Notes under the pieces: generated by a model
Database searches by the model: none
What the model was told of the DNA's origin: nothing
The model's input: the letters and a program-made list of their open reading frames with translations, nothing else
Part shown: piece after piece, positions 1-16,000 of the stretch
How the letters are laid out: the number at the start of each line of letters is the position of its first letter
Numbering within the stretch: the stretch's first letter is position 1
Origin: Emiliania huxleyi CCMP1516
Taxonomy: Eukaryota > Haptophyta > Isochrysidales > Noelaerhabdaceae
Reading direction: 5' to 3'
Assembly (NCBI RefSeq): GCF_000372725.1
Contig: NW_005200333.1
Coordinates: 672,725 to 736,724, forward strand
DNA length: 64,000 nucleotides
Made by a program: the position numbers and the translations under genes

Positions 1-2444
1 GGTGGCGGCGGAGGGGGGCGGGGAGGGGGGCGGGGCGGGGGGCGGGGCGGGGGGCGGGAGGCGTGTGCGCCGTGCCACCGGCGCGCCGCGGGAGGAGGGG
101 GAGGAGGAGGAGGAGGCGGAGGAGCTGTCGCTGCCGCCGGGGTCAGTGGCATGGGTGCTGGAGCCGGCGAGAGGGCGGGGCCATTTCGCTGCACGAGCTG
201 AGATTCGCCGAGATTCGCCGAGATTGGCCGAGAGTAGGCGAGAGGGCGGGCCTTCTCGCTGTACAAGTCGCGCGCGGCGCTGGAGGGTCGGCTCGAGGCG
301 CTCGGGGCCGCTACTAACCCTGACCCTAACTATAACCACTAACCCTAACCCTAACCACTAGCCCCTTCCCTAACCCTAACCCTGACCATAACCATAATCA
401 TAACCATAACCATAACCACAGCCCCTAACCCCAGCCCTAACCCTAACCCTAACCCTAACCCTAACCCTAGCCCTAGCCCTAGGCGCTCGGCGCCGCCGTC
501 GTGCGGCGCGGCTCGCGCGTTGGCAAGTCTGAGGTGACGCTGATGCTAGCACCCCAGACCTGTTTGGGTAGTCTGAGGTGACGCTGATGCTAGCACCCCA
601 GACCTGTTTGGGGTCCGACCTTCGCCCCCCCTCAGTAGCCTGGCGTCGGTTTGGCGTCGGTGATGGTGCTGCTTCTTGCACAAGAGTCGCTCACGGCTAC
701 TGCTACTAGGTGACGCTGATCGTAATCGCGGAGGGGGCGGAGGTGCTTAGAAGCGGAACGCGGATTCTTGTCTCCCAACCAGCGCTCGAGAGGACACGCA
801 CTCCGCTGTACTCGACCGTATTCCTCTGTAATCGACCGCCTTCCGCTGTGTTCGCTGTATTCGCCACCCCTGCACAACACCCCGCCTTCCCTCCCCTCAC
901 GCTGTCGCCTTCACTGCGCAGGCGGAGGCAGGCGGTGTCTCCACCTCCCTCTGCCCGGCGGCGCGCGTGGTGCGCGAGTCGTGGGTGGCCAAGCGCTCTC
1001 TCGCCCTCAAGGCGGGGGCGGCTGCCCGATCTCGGCTCATCTCGGCTGGCCTCGGCTCATCTCGGCTCATCTCGGCTAACATCTTCGCCCTCAAGGCGGG
1101 GCGGCTGCCTCCTCCGCCGCCGCCACCAAAGCTGACGAGGAGCACGCCCTCTAAGCGGCGCGCGGCTCCGGAGGCGGCGGGCGGCGGCGAGAAGCGGGCG
1201 AAGCGCGCGCGCGGGCCTTCTGCGGCGGCGGCGGCGCGGATGGAGCGAGCGCTGTCGGAGCGGCTCTACTTGGTGGAGCGGCGCGACGCGTCCTCGTCCT
1301 CGCCCTCGGGGCTGGTGCGCGCGTGCGGCTCCTCGTCGTATGCACAGCCTTCCGTTGGCGCGCCCACGGCGGTCTTCTGATTCAGGTGCGTCTGCGGCAC
1401 GACTTCGTCGTCCTCGGGTCTACCGGCAACGTGTACACCGCCTCCGTCAGCCAGCTTCCCTCGTGCTCCTGCGTCGACTTCCGAGAGCGGTCGACGATCT
1501 GCAAGCACCTCCTCTTCATCTACGTCAAGGTGCCGCCGCGTGGCCTCTTCGCCCGATCTCGGCTCATCTCGGCAAACCTCGGCTCATCTCGGCGCATCTC
1601 GGCGCATCTCGTCCCCGATGCGAAAAGGTGTTGCGCGTGCCCCGCGACTCGCTCCTCCCGCTGCAGCGGGCGCTGCTCCGCACAGAGCTTGCCCAGATCT
1701 GGGCGGTGGCGGCAACGAGGGCGACGACCGCGGCGGCGGCAGCGCGGTGCCGGAGGAGGCCATTGCGAGCGAGGCGGTGAGGGAGGCGTATGGACGGCGG
1801 CGCGGCGCGGCGATCGGTGGGGGGGAGGTGCTCCCGCTCGTTGGGTCGGGGGAGGGGGCTGGGGGCCTTCCTTGGGTGGAGGCGCGTCCGCGCGACGGTG
1901 AGCCGTGCCCCACCTGCTGATATCAGTGAGTGGTGACGTGCACGACTCTGAGGAGTGACTCATACTAGGCGAGCTGTGCCCCATCTGCTTTGACGCGCTC
2001 GCGGACGATGCGCCCGAGGCGGCGATAGCGGAGCTGGTGCGGGCGGCGGCGCAGGCGGCGAGCGGGGCGGGGCCTTCCGCAGGCGGCGACAGCCCGCCTT
2101 CGCCGCCCCCGTGTACGCATTGCGCGCACGGGTGTGGCCGGAACTTCCACGCCGCTTGCTTGCGGCGCTGGTCGATCGCTCGCCGGGCCACGGGCAGGCG
2201 GCTAGAGTGCCCTGCATGCCGCGCAGCGTGGCGGAGGGACGACCCGGCGCTGCCGCGCGACGAGGAGGTCGCGGCCGCGGAGCAGGCGTCGGAGGCGGCG
2301 GGCAGCCGCGACGAGGGCTACCTCAACCTCGCCGCTCTGGTGCCGGGCACCGCCGCTGCACGGGACACCTCCACCTACTCGCCTTGGCTGGAGGTGCACC
2401 AGAGGCGCCGCGAGCGTGCAGAGATGCTGGGGTCTCCGCCTTGA
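1..2444 (+). CDS. SWIM and RING zinc-finger E3 ubiquitin ligase (ZSWIM2/MEX-like), 5' end outside window
   Basis: Probable ubiquitin ligase. A SWIM finger (CSCVDF..ICKH, about 1470-1510) is followed across an intron by LRVPRDSLLPLQRALLR and then a RING finger (GELCPICFDAL, CTHCAHGCGRNFHAACLRRW, LECPACRAAW; 1969-2235), the domain order known from ZSWIM2/MEX-type ligases. Upstream exons 1-166, 238-297, 483-533 and 710 onward join in one frame with all introns in phase 0, giving LEP-ARGRAFSLYKSRAALEG and then GKSE-VTLIVIAEGAEV. The exons between about 770 and 960 are unclear. The frame changes between 1690 and 1755 with no obvious intron, so a tiny intron or a frameshift lies there. The stop is at 2442-2444. 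Domain call is firm; that the first 700 bp belong to the same gene is inference. Confidence 0.72.
167..237 (+). other. Intron, 71 bp, 10-bp array filler, flanked by direct repeat
   Basis: GC-AG intron. Its first ~31 bases (GCGAGAGGGCGGGG...) almost repeat the start of the next exon at 238 (GCGAGAGGGCGGGC...). The rest is repeats of the GAGATTCGCC type ending in TAG. Removal keeps phase 0. Confidence 0.65.
298..482 (+). other. Intron filled with telomere-like CCCTAA repeats, flanked by direct repeat
   Basis: The intron starts GCGCTCGGGGCCGC and the following exon at 483 starts GCGCTCGGCGCCGC. Between them lie degenerate and perfect CCCTAA/CCCTAG units, with ATAACC variants, ending in CCCTAG. 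The flanking exons stay in frame (RLE then ALGAAVVRRG), so this is better read as an internal intron than as a chromosome end. Confidence 0.6.
534..709 (+). other. Intron with two extra copies of downstream exon start
   Basis: GTGACGCTGAT occurs at 534, again at 578 and a third time at exon start 710. The first two copies are part of a perfect tandem unit of about 44 bp (GTGACGCTGATGCTAGCACC...). Acceptor is CTACTAG. Phase 0 between GKSE and VTLIVIAEG. Confidence 0.6.
1012..1095 (+). other. Intron, ATCTCGGCTC array filler
   Basis: Direct repeats of about 25 bp (CGCCCTCAAGGCGGGG...) at 1002 and 1086 span both splice junctions AAG|GCGGGG. Between them are five units of the CATCTCGGCT kind. The length is a multiple of three, so the reading frame stays open either way. 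Confidence 0.55.
1315..1385 (+). other. Intron, 71 bp, 5' copy of downstream exon
   Basis: Starts GTGCGCGCGTGCGGCTCCTC; the exon at 1386 starts GTGCGTCTGCGGCACGACTT. Acceptor TTCAG. Splicing joins SGL to VRLRHDFVVLGS, the SWIM lead-in. Confidence 0.7.
1530..1627 (+). other. Intron with CATCTCGG array
   Basis: Donor AAG|GTGCCG, acceptor AAAAG|GTGTTG. It carries six units of CATCTCGGC type. Splicing joins KHLLFIYVK to VLRVPRDS, matching the family. Confidence 0.75.
1898..1968 (+). other. Intron, 71 bp, 5' copy of downstream exon
   Basis: Intron start GTGAGCCGTGCCCCACCTGC, exon start GCGAGCTGTGCCCCATCTGC. The copy even encodes a decoy PCPTC beside the true LCPIC of the RING. Splicing gives RDG-ELCPICFDAL. 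Confidence 0.8.
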
Positions 2445-2926
2445 GTGAGCTGTGAGCAGTGAGCTGCGAGGGTGAACGGTCTCCCGGCCCGCGGGCACAC
2501 ATTTAATTCAGATTGTAGTTGCTATGTATCCCGCCCGAGGGGTTGACAACGCCGGTTGTGAAAGACGACAGCGTGAGGGAGCCCCATTCCAGCCGCGCGC
2601 GCCTCTAGGTGATATGAGATGCTGTTTGTAGGTATATGTACCCACGACGAAAAAAGGGGAGGTGATCAGACATGCCACTGAGACGGTGACGCCGTGCTAC
2701 GAACACTACGGACAGAAAAAAGTGTTTCGGGACAGAAAAGTGTTTCGAGAAGTGTGGGGTGCCGCGGTAGGGGGGGGGTCTCTCGCGCTCCCAGCACCGC
2801 ATCTCGCCGCCCCTCTCATCACCGGAGAGAGTCGGGGGAAAAAGTCACAGAGAGGCGACCGACCGTTACGTTCCGCGCTGGGAGCTCTGGCAACAGCGAC
2901 ATGCCCGCTGCCGTTGCAGGCCGGAA
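2445..2926. other. Intergenic, convergent gene ends
   Basis: Space between the RING gene (+) and the MYB gene (-), both ending here. Lower GC than the coding flanks. No ORF with recognisable similarity seen. Confidence 0.5.
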
Positions 2927-5065
2927 CTACGAGACGGTGCTCGCGGCCAGGGGCAGCAGGGGCGAGTCGGGCGTCGAATGTTCGGGGCTCATCTGCCCCT
3001 CGCCGATGGCGTCACGAGAGTAGGAGGCGTACCAGTCAACTGCAGGTGGTGAGCCGAGACCTGCCTCCACGGGCGCCGTCGCAAGAGCGGACATGGAAGC
3101 TGAAGGCATCGAGCTGACGAGGCTGCGCGGGAAAAGGGTGGGGAGGGCGGTGGGAAGCGAGCTAGAAAACGTCTGAGGTGGTTGACCGAACGAGTGGCTC
3201 TAGGCTCTGGACAGCGACCTGTCAATGGCGGAGGGCGACACCACTGCCTCGAGCACACGCCCCTCGAGGAGCTTGAGGTCAAGCTTCAGGCCCGTGGCGG
3301 CACCCCGCTCGCCGCAACCGCCGGGCAGATTTGCATAGGGCGATGGCACGAGTTTCATGGGCCCCACCGCCGACAGGTTAGCCTCGCCGGTCGTCAGCGG
3401 TGGAGCCCCAGCAACGGCCTCGTCGGAGGACAGCGCCCACAAGGGGAACTTGCTCTCGCCGTCGGGCGTGTTCGGCTCCTTAGTCTCGCGCATCAGCAGC
3501 TGGATGATCTTTTCCCTCCTCTCGCCGTCCTCTGTCGCGCACGCCAGCTGCGTTGCCAACTGAAGGATGCGCTGCCTCTTGCGGTGCGCCTGCGAGAGCG
3601 ATGTGCGAGGGCGCGAGTTATCAGCGCGGGCTCAGAGGCCAAGGTGCTCTGCATAGGGCGCGCCTCTGCCTCTGCCTCCTCGTCAATGAGGGGGGTCGTG
3701 CCCACAGGGGTGTCCGGCGTGGCCGAACCTGCGTCCGTCTCTCCTTCCGCAAGACCGGGGCGCGTCGTCCTCACTTTACTCGGGCCCCTCTTGCTGGAAG
3801 CCTCCGCTGCTTGCGCCGCCCCCGCCGCCTTTTCTGCGAGGCCACTAGCGCGGCTGTCGGCAGGGTTCGCCTCACCCGGCCGCTTGCGCTTGCAGGCGAC
3901 GACGCTGGCGGCAGCGAAGCGCGACGACGGTACTCGCGACACAGACGCGGCCACGGCAGCCTGTGCGCTCGCCTTTGCTGCGGTCTGTGCCACGATGACG
4001 GCTGCTACACTTGTGCCGGCATTCTGCGGGTGGTGGCCAGATGGAGGTGAGCAGCGATTTGGGGGGGGGGGGGGGGGCAACCTGTGGTGTAAGGGGGGAG
4101 GGGCTCTAGCGGCGCGTATCATGGGCTCCCAAAGGGGGGGGGGGGGGCTAACAACGAGCTGTGGGATAAAGGGGAAGAGGAGATGGGGCGGCCGGGGCGC
4201 TCCTGTGCGAGCACCCTCCGCTCTGCTCGCTGGAGCCGGCGGCGGTTGGAGTTGTAGCGGTTTTTGATGGCATTGTCGGTCCTGCCTGGCAGCCGCTTTA
4301 CAATCTCCGACCACTTGGTACCGATCTCGGCCACCCCCTGCTCAATGATCTGGTCCTCCTCTGCGGTCCATTCCCCCTTCTTCACCTGGGGTGCGATAGT
4401 ATTTGCTGGCGAGGGTGAGAGGCAGATCTATCGCCTGGACGCGGCGATCGGGGTGGAGGTAGCAACTTCAATCCCCACGGCGTAAGGCTCGGGGCCTGTC
4501 GGCTGTCGGCGTGGGTAGCAGGCGGCTGGGCGGGCGGAAGTCACCTCTGGGCACAGGTGGTTGAACCAACGCTCGCGGCACTGCTTGCCGACCCGGCCGT
4601 CCATCTGGGAGGCAATCAGCGACCAGCGCTGCGCCCCCAGCCTGCCCACCACTTCCATCAGCAGGCGGTCCTCGTCCTCTGCCCACGCGCGTTTGACCTG
4701 CAGCAGTGAGCGGTTGCAGCTGTGAGAGTGGCGGCTTCCGAGGCAGTGGATGCAAGCGTGGCAAGACGGCAGGGTGTGGTAGGCGTCAGATCGGACAGCT
4801 GTGACTGCTAGTTGGCGGCGGCGGATGCTGGCGCCGTGGCGAGTCGGCAGGCTCGCACTGGCAGCAACGGCAGCGGAAGCTTGTGTGAGTGGGTCAGGGG
4901 GGCGCTCACGTTGGTTGTGCCACGCGAGAGCCGTCCGTCCATATCTGCGTCGGCGAGGTCTGTGTCGGCGATCTGGTCCTCGAGGTGGGCCTCGTCGATC
5001 GCGGCGACCTCCGTCGAGGCGGCTGGAGAGGGAACGAGCATCACGGGCGCGGCGACCACGACCAT
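2927..5065 (-). CDS. R2R3-MYB transcription factor
   Basis: Nuclear DNA-binding regulator. Exon 2 (4545-4697) encodes the R2 repeat (AWAEDEDRLLMEVVGRLG, RWSLIASQM, GKQCRERWFNHLCPE). Exon 3 (from 4385) continues exactly at the usual R2/R3 boundary with VKKGEWTAEEDQIIEQ, KWSEIVKRLPGRTDNAIKN and RYNSNRRR. Introns 4386-4544 and 4698-4912 are GT-AG. The ATG at 5065 opens an acidic alanine-rich leader. The C-terminal part is reconstructed less surely: KRKRPGEAN (about 3890), a basic helix-like QRILQLATQLACATEDGERR (about 3540), and a likely last exon ending STVS at 2927, or a stop at 3200. The MYB domain is certain; the 3' exon structure is not. Confidence 0.85.
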
Positions 5066-5592
5066 GGAAGCCGAGAGAGCGAAGCGTTGCACAATCTCGC
5101 GGGCGTTACCCGTGCGTTGGGAGCGAATCGCCCGCCACTCCTATCACTGGGCCAAACTTGGAGGTGGCAATATAGAGACAACTCAAATCTTCTTCCTCGA
5201 AACCCGGCGCCGCCGGCGTCGGCCGAATCAGCCCGGCGCTGGCCGTGGCGTGAAGCGTCGAAAGCGGGCCGGGGAGAGGAGAGGATGGGAGGGAGGGATA
5301 AGTCTTACTTAAACCATAAGATTGTCATTTACTTTTATTTGGCTGTAACCAGGTTTCCTCGTCGCTCGTGTCGCTCGCGCACCCCGTCTAGTTTCGTTTC
5401 TTTGTTTCCCTGTACAGCACCCTCTCGTTTCCTCTCTGGTTTCCGGGGGAAACTCTGTGGAAATCATCAATTTTCCGGGCTCTGAGCCGAGTCTTAGGCT
5501 GGTTTGGGCCCCCAAAAGTGGCAAAATCAGCCAAATCGGAAAAATACCGGGTCTGCCTTGGAAAATACCCAGGAATACACCCGCGTATTTTG
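5066..5592. other. MYB upstream region, no gene
   Basis: AT-richer stretch with no supported ORF. Near 5540-5590 a GGAAAATACCC motif cluster resembles the hairpin at about 53290-53355. Confidence 0.4.
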
Positions 5593-6325
5593 CCGGAGCA
5601 CTTGGAGCACTTGGAGTGCAGTCATTAGCCTCACATCCAGGGCCGGGGAGCTAAGAACCGCACCCAGCGGGCCGGATGATCGGGATCGGGCTACGGGCTA
5701 GAGAGCCCTGACCCCTAGGGGGGTGCGCGTTCGCAGGGAAAAGGGCCGTAAAGTAAACACGGGTCTCCGAGGGTTAGTTCCGTGTACCGGGTTTACCCTT
5801 AACTGCAGAACGCCCCCTCTACTCGGAGCTAACGGACACACAACACTGTACTCCACGCACGTACACGGATACGCCTCATGTGCGCCCGCCCGACTCCGGT
5901 CCCAGAGTCCCTTCCTTCGCCCGTCAGGGCGAGCCCTCGGCTCGTCCCGGTCCCTTGCTCGCCTTCCCGGCGTTACCATGGTTTCCTCGATTTTCATTTG
6001 CCTCAGATTTTGCCCGAGACCAGCTCTCAGAACTTAGTCACAGGGAAACTCTCTCTCAGACTGGCATGTCCGCTCCGAAGTAGAGGGGGCGTTCTGCTGC
6101 AGGGGAAACGCAAAAAGCGCGGAGCCTCCTCGGAGACCCGTGTTTACCTTATGGGATGGCCCTTCCCTGCGAACGGGAACGCGCACCCCCCAGGGCTAGG
6201 GCTCTCTAGCCCGTAACCCGACACCGATCATCTGGCCCGCTGGGTGCGCTTCTTAGCTCCCCGGCCCTGGCGCCTGGGTGTAAGGTTACCGACTGCACTC
6301 CAAGTCGCAAGTGCTCCAAGACTTA
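5593..6325. repeat. Fold-back / MITE-like element with ~230-bp inverted arms
   Basis: The left arm (about 5593-5828) and right arm (about 6070-6325) are reverse complements with small indels. Landmarks are CTTGGAGTGCAGT / ACTGCACTCCAAG at the outer ends, GGGCCGGGGAGCTAAGAA, CGCACCCAGCGGGCC, ACGGGTCTCCGAGG and AGAACGCCCCCTCTAC near the centre. No transposase ORF is visible, so it would be non-autonomous. A further arm fragment lies near 45391-45450. Confidence 0.8.
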
Positions 6326-6825
6326 GTCACAAGAAAACTCTCGAGTGTCGAGAGTTGCCAGAATGGAGCACCAAACACCCTTCAGTTTCCCTGGAAATCG
6401 TTCCGGAAACGACCGACCCGAGGTGTCAGTTGGGGTTTTGGGGTGACGGGCAGACGCGTGTCTCGCGTCCACCCATACACCGCGTTGGTGTCCAGTCCGT
6501 TGTGTCCGAGCGCTGGGCCTGGGGCTGGGCTCGGTCCGGCTGCTCACAGAAATGTGTTTTCTCGCGAGTTGAGAGAAGCGGGCCTCGGATTGAAAATTAG
6601 AACACCATAAATAAAAATAAAACGCGGAAAACCCTCTACTGTGAGATGGGTAAAATAAAAAAACAGGGCCCCGCCCGAAAATTTGTACGACCGCGCGGTC
6701 TACGCGCTCTATCCAGCGGCCAGCTTTCAACAAGTGAAGAAGTCGGCAGCGCCTAGCGTTGCCCTCACGATCGCCTCCAGCTCTCTGACGGAGCTCGCCT
6801 AGCGAGGGCGCAACACACTGAGAGA
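6326..6825. other. Intergenic, no gene seen
   Basis: Only short ORFs without recognisable similarity, including an AT-rich patch at 6590-6660. Confidence 0.4.
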
Positions 6826-9106
<2,281 letters not shown>

Positions 9107-9358
9107 CGGCGCTGGGTTCGAACCCTGCCTGGCGCACGCGGCAACTTGCCGCTACTCGAGTAAGAAGAAGAATTCGCGTGGGCCGCTCTCACAGCAGACT
9201 GGCACGAACTAGCACCACAAAAGGCACAGCTCTTCGGAAGACAGCAGCAGAAATAGATTTGCCAACAATACCTACAAAAAAGAAAAATAACTCGCCCGTC
9301 CGTTTCCGCCATCAGCCCATCAGCGGAGGCGAACACAGACGGTCGCAACGACCTCGTC

Positions 9359-12704
<3,346 letters not shown>

Positions 12705-13032
12705 GTCGTGAGACGGACACCATCTGTTGTATTGTATCTGAGTTGAAGAACTCCGTGCCTGCTCCCCGTGCATGTAGCCTGGCGTTTGTGCCCAACCCCT
12801 TGCGCTCTCTTCACACAGGGCTCTCACAGCAGACTAGGGGAGTGTACCGGGGAGAAAGAAGAACCGCTCGAAATGGACCATTGGGCTTGTATTTTAACAA
12901 CGAAGGCGATTTTTTTCAGGCCCTCCTTCCCGATGCGGCGCCGCGCTCGAGCCCGGTGACGACCGTGCGGACGCCGTTTTGTTGAGCGCTGTCAGAGCGG
13001 TGTTTCGGACACCGATATCGTTCAAAGCGAAA
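12705..13032. other. Short intergenic region / upstream of GH3 gene
   Basis: Contains CTCTCACAGCAGACT, also found at about 9187 near the ferric reductase gene. No ORF supported. Confidence 0.4.
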
Positions 13033-16000
13033 ATGCCGCCGGACGACGGCTACCTCCCAACCACGCGCTCGTCCGTCGAGCTCGGCAACATGCGTGGCTA
13101 CTCCAGCGGGCGCATGAGTTCTCTGCCTCTCGTCCACCAGTTCTCCGAGGCGGAGAAGTTCCGGGGCTCCGCGGTGAGCACGGGCTCGGTCGGCGAGCAC
13201 TTGCCGTCGCAGGGCGCCGAGAAGGTCGATCCGGCGAGCGGCGACAGCGCGGGCAGCGGCGCGGAGAACAGCTCAAAGCTCGAGGATGTGGCGCTCGCGA
13301 TGCAGGAGACGGACCTCAGTCCGTACGTCCAGCCGTCGTTCGTCAGCCGTGTCGGCAGCCTCGTACTCGCGTGTGCGCGGCCGCTTCTGGTCGGCTCGGC
13401 GGGCGCGCTGCTCGGCGCGCTAGAGCTTGCGAGCGTGGCCGTGTGCCTCCTCCTCCTGCTCGCAGCGGCGCACGTTCCTGCACGGGGCAGCGCCGACGCG
13501 GAGATATTGAATGCGGGCGTGCTCGCCGTCTCGACCCTCGCCGGCACCCTGGCCGGGCTCGTCCTCTCCGTCTGGGCCGCGCGGTCCGGCTTGCTCGGAC
13601 GCGCCTTCTCTGGCAGACCAGGCGGCGGCACAGCGGACAAGGCGGTAAGAGGCATCCGCGTCAATACGGCGGGGGGCGGGCGGCGGCGCGTCTTTTGGCT
13701 GCGTGCGGTGGCCGCGCTCGCGGTCGCGCCCCTGTCCGCCACGCTCTGCTTGTTCGTCCCGTCGGAGCCGCAAACGGCGCTGCTCGATACGTTGCGGCCG
13801 CTGCTGGCGATCGGCCTCGGGTGGAGCGGTGGCGTCAAACTCCCGGCCGGCTACTGCGCTTCCTTTGGTGCGGCGCCGCTGCTGCAGGGCGGCGGGCCGT
13901 CGCGCGGGCAGGCGGTGCGACAGCTCTCCGAGGCGGTTGATGGCGGTGGCGAGAGCGGGAGGAAGCCCCTCCAGAGGCTTTCGCCCGGCTGGTGGCGGCG
14001 GTGGGGCGACACCAAGGCCGGGGCGGCCGCGGCGCTCGTCGCAAACATGACTCGCGCGGAGGCGGGGCGGCTGGTGCAGGGCTTCGGTTGGGCGGGCTTC
14101 TCGCTGCCCGAAGGGCTGTACACCGGCTCCGTGCTCGGCGTGCCGCGCCTCGGCCTGCCTGGGCTGCACATGCAGGACGCGGCCCAAGGGTATCGCACGA
14201 TGTTTGACTCGCAGGTCGGCACGGTCACCGCGTGGCCGTCGCTGCTCTCGTTCGCTGCGTCCTGGGACGCGAGTCTCACCCGCGAGTTCGCGTCTGCCCT
14301 CGGCCGCGAGTTCCGCGCCAAGGGCGCAAACGTGATCCTCGGGCCGAGCGTCAATGTACACCGCGTGGCGCGCAACGGCCGCAACGCCGAGTACTTGTCT
14401 GGCGAGGAGCCGCGCCTTGGCGAGGTGCTCGTGGCAGCGTACGTCCAGGGCGTGCAGTCGGAGAAGGTTGCGGCGGTGGTCAAGCACTATGCGCTCAACA
14501 ACCAGGAGACGCACCGCGCGACGGTCGACGTGGAGGTGGACGAGCGGACGCGGCGCGAAGTGTACTACCCGCCCTTTGAGGCGGCGGTGCGTGCGGGCGT
14601 CGCCTCCTTCATGTGTTCGTACAACTTGGTGGACGGAGAGCACGCCTGTGGAAGCGAGGCTCTTTCGAGCGAGTTGCGTGACGGGCTCGGCTTTGCAGAC
14701 GGCTGGATGATGTCAGACTGGTGGGCAGTGCACTCCTCCGACGCAGCGCGGGGAGGCGTCGACCAGAACATGCCCGGAAACGACGGCTGGTTCGACCTCT
14801 ACCGGCTCGGAGGGGCGAGCGGCGAGAGCGACAGCCGGCCGCACGGCCTCGTTGGCCAGATGGCGGAGCGGGTCGTTCGCGGCGCCCTCGCCGCCGACGC
14901 GTACGATGCGATGCCGTGCCACGTGGGGTGTGACTGCGGCCCGCTCATGATGGACGGCGTCTCCACCTCGGCCGAGCACCGCGCGCTCGCGCGCCGCGCG
15001 GCCGCGTCCTCCGTGGTTCTCCTCAAGAACGAGGGCGTCCTCCCGCTGCAACGCGACCCCCCCGCGGGGCGGCTGAGGATCGCGTTGCTCGGCTCCGCCT
15101 GCGCGGCTCCTTCGGCGTGGCAAAGTCGGGCCGCCCGCGAAGACTGGGCAGCCGGGGACTACTACACGGTCGGCGGGTCGGGGCGAGTCTTCTTTCCGGG
15201 CGACGCGAGCCTCTTGGCCGGTCTGGAGGCTGCCGGGTACGACGTGGCACTCCACCCGGTGGATCGCTCCTCGGACGCCGAGGCAGCTATGCGCGGCTTC
15301 GACGTGGCCATCGCGTGCGGGGGCGGGGTGACGCAGGAGTCGCGCGACCGCCCCTCGCTCCGGCTCGATCAGGACCACTTTCTGCAGCAGCTCGTCGCGA
15401 GGACGCGCGCGTCGCGCTCCGTCGACGCGCCGCCGCACGTGCGGCTGCCGCCGCTCATCGTCGTGGCCCTCGCGCCCGGCGCGATCCTGACGAGCTGGGC
15501 GGAGCACGCCGATGCCGCCCTCGTCCTCTTTCTCGGGGGGGAGGCGACCGGCCTCGCGCTCTCGGACGTCCTCTCCGGCCACGTCAGCCCGTCTGGCAGG
15601 CTTCCGCTCACCCTCCCGGCGGCGGAGGCGGACGCGACGCCGCCGTGCGCGGGCCTGTCTTGCAGCTACACCGAGGGGCTCGCGCTCGCATGGCGCGGGC
15701 TGCACAAGAGACCGGTCGCCTTCCCCTTTGGGCACGGCCTCTCGTACACGCGTTTCTCCTACTCGTGGGAGACGGAGCCTGCACCCTCCGCTGGTGGCGG
15801 CGCGACGCTGGACGGGCGCGGCGACGCGCAGCAGCCGCTCTTCAACCTGAGCTTCCGCGTGCAGAACGACGGCGCGAGGGAGGGTCAGGAGGTGGCACAG
15901 CTCTACCTGTCCTACCCCGAGAGCGCAGGCGAGCCGCCGCTGGTCCTCCGACACTTCGTCAAGACGCGGCCGCTCCAGCCGTCGCAGAGCGAGCTCGTGA

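Noticed and set aside
310..480. Chromosome end (telomere) at CCCTAA repeats
   Set aside because: Coding sequence continues in frame on both sides, and direct repeats flank the array, so an internal intron explains it better.
3182..4267. Plus-strand ORF of 361 codons opposite the MYB gene
   Set aside because: No recognisable domain; the minus strand holds the MYB exons and tail.
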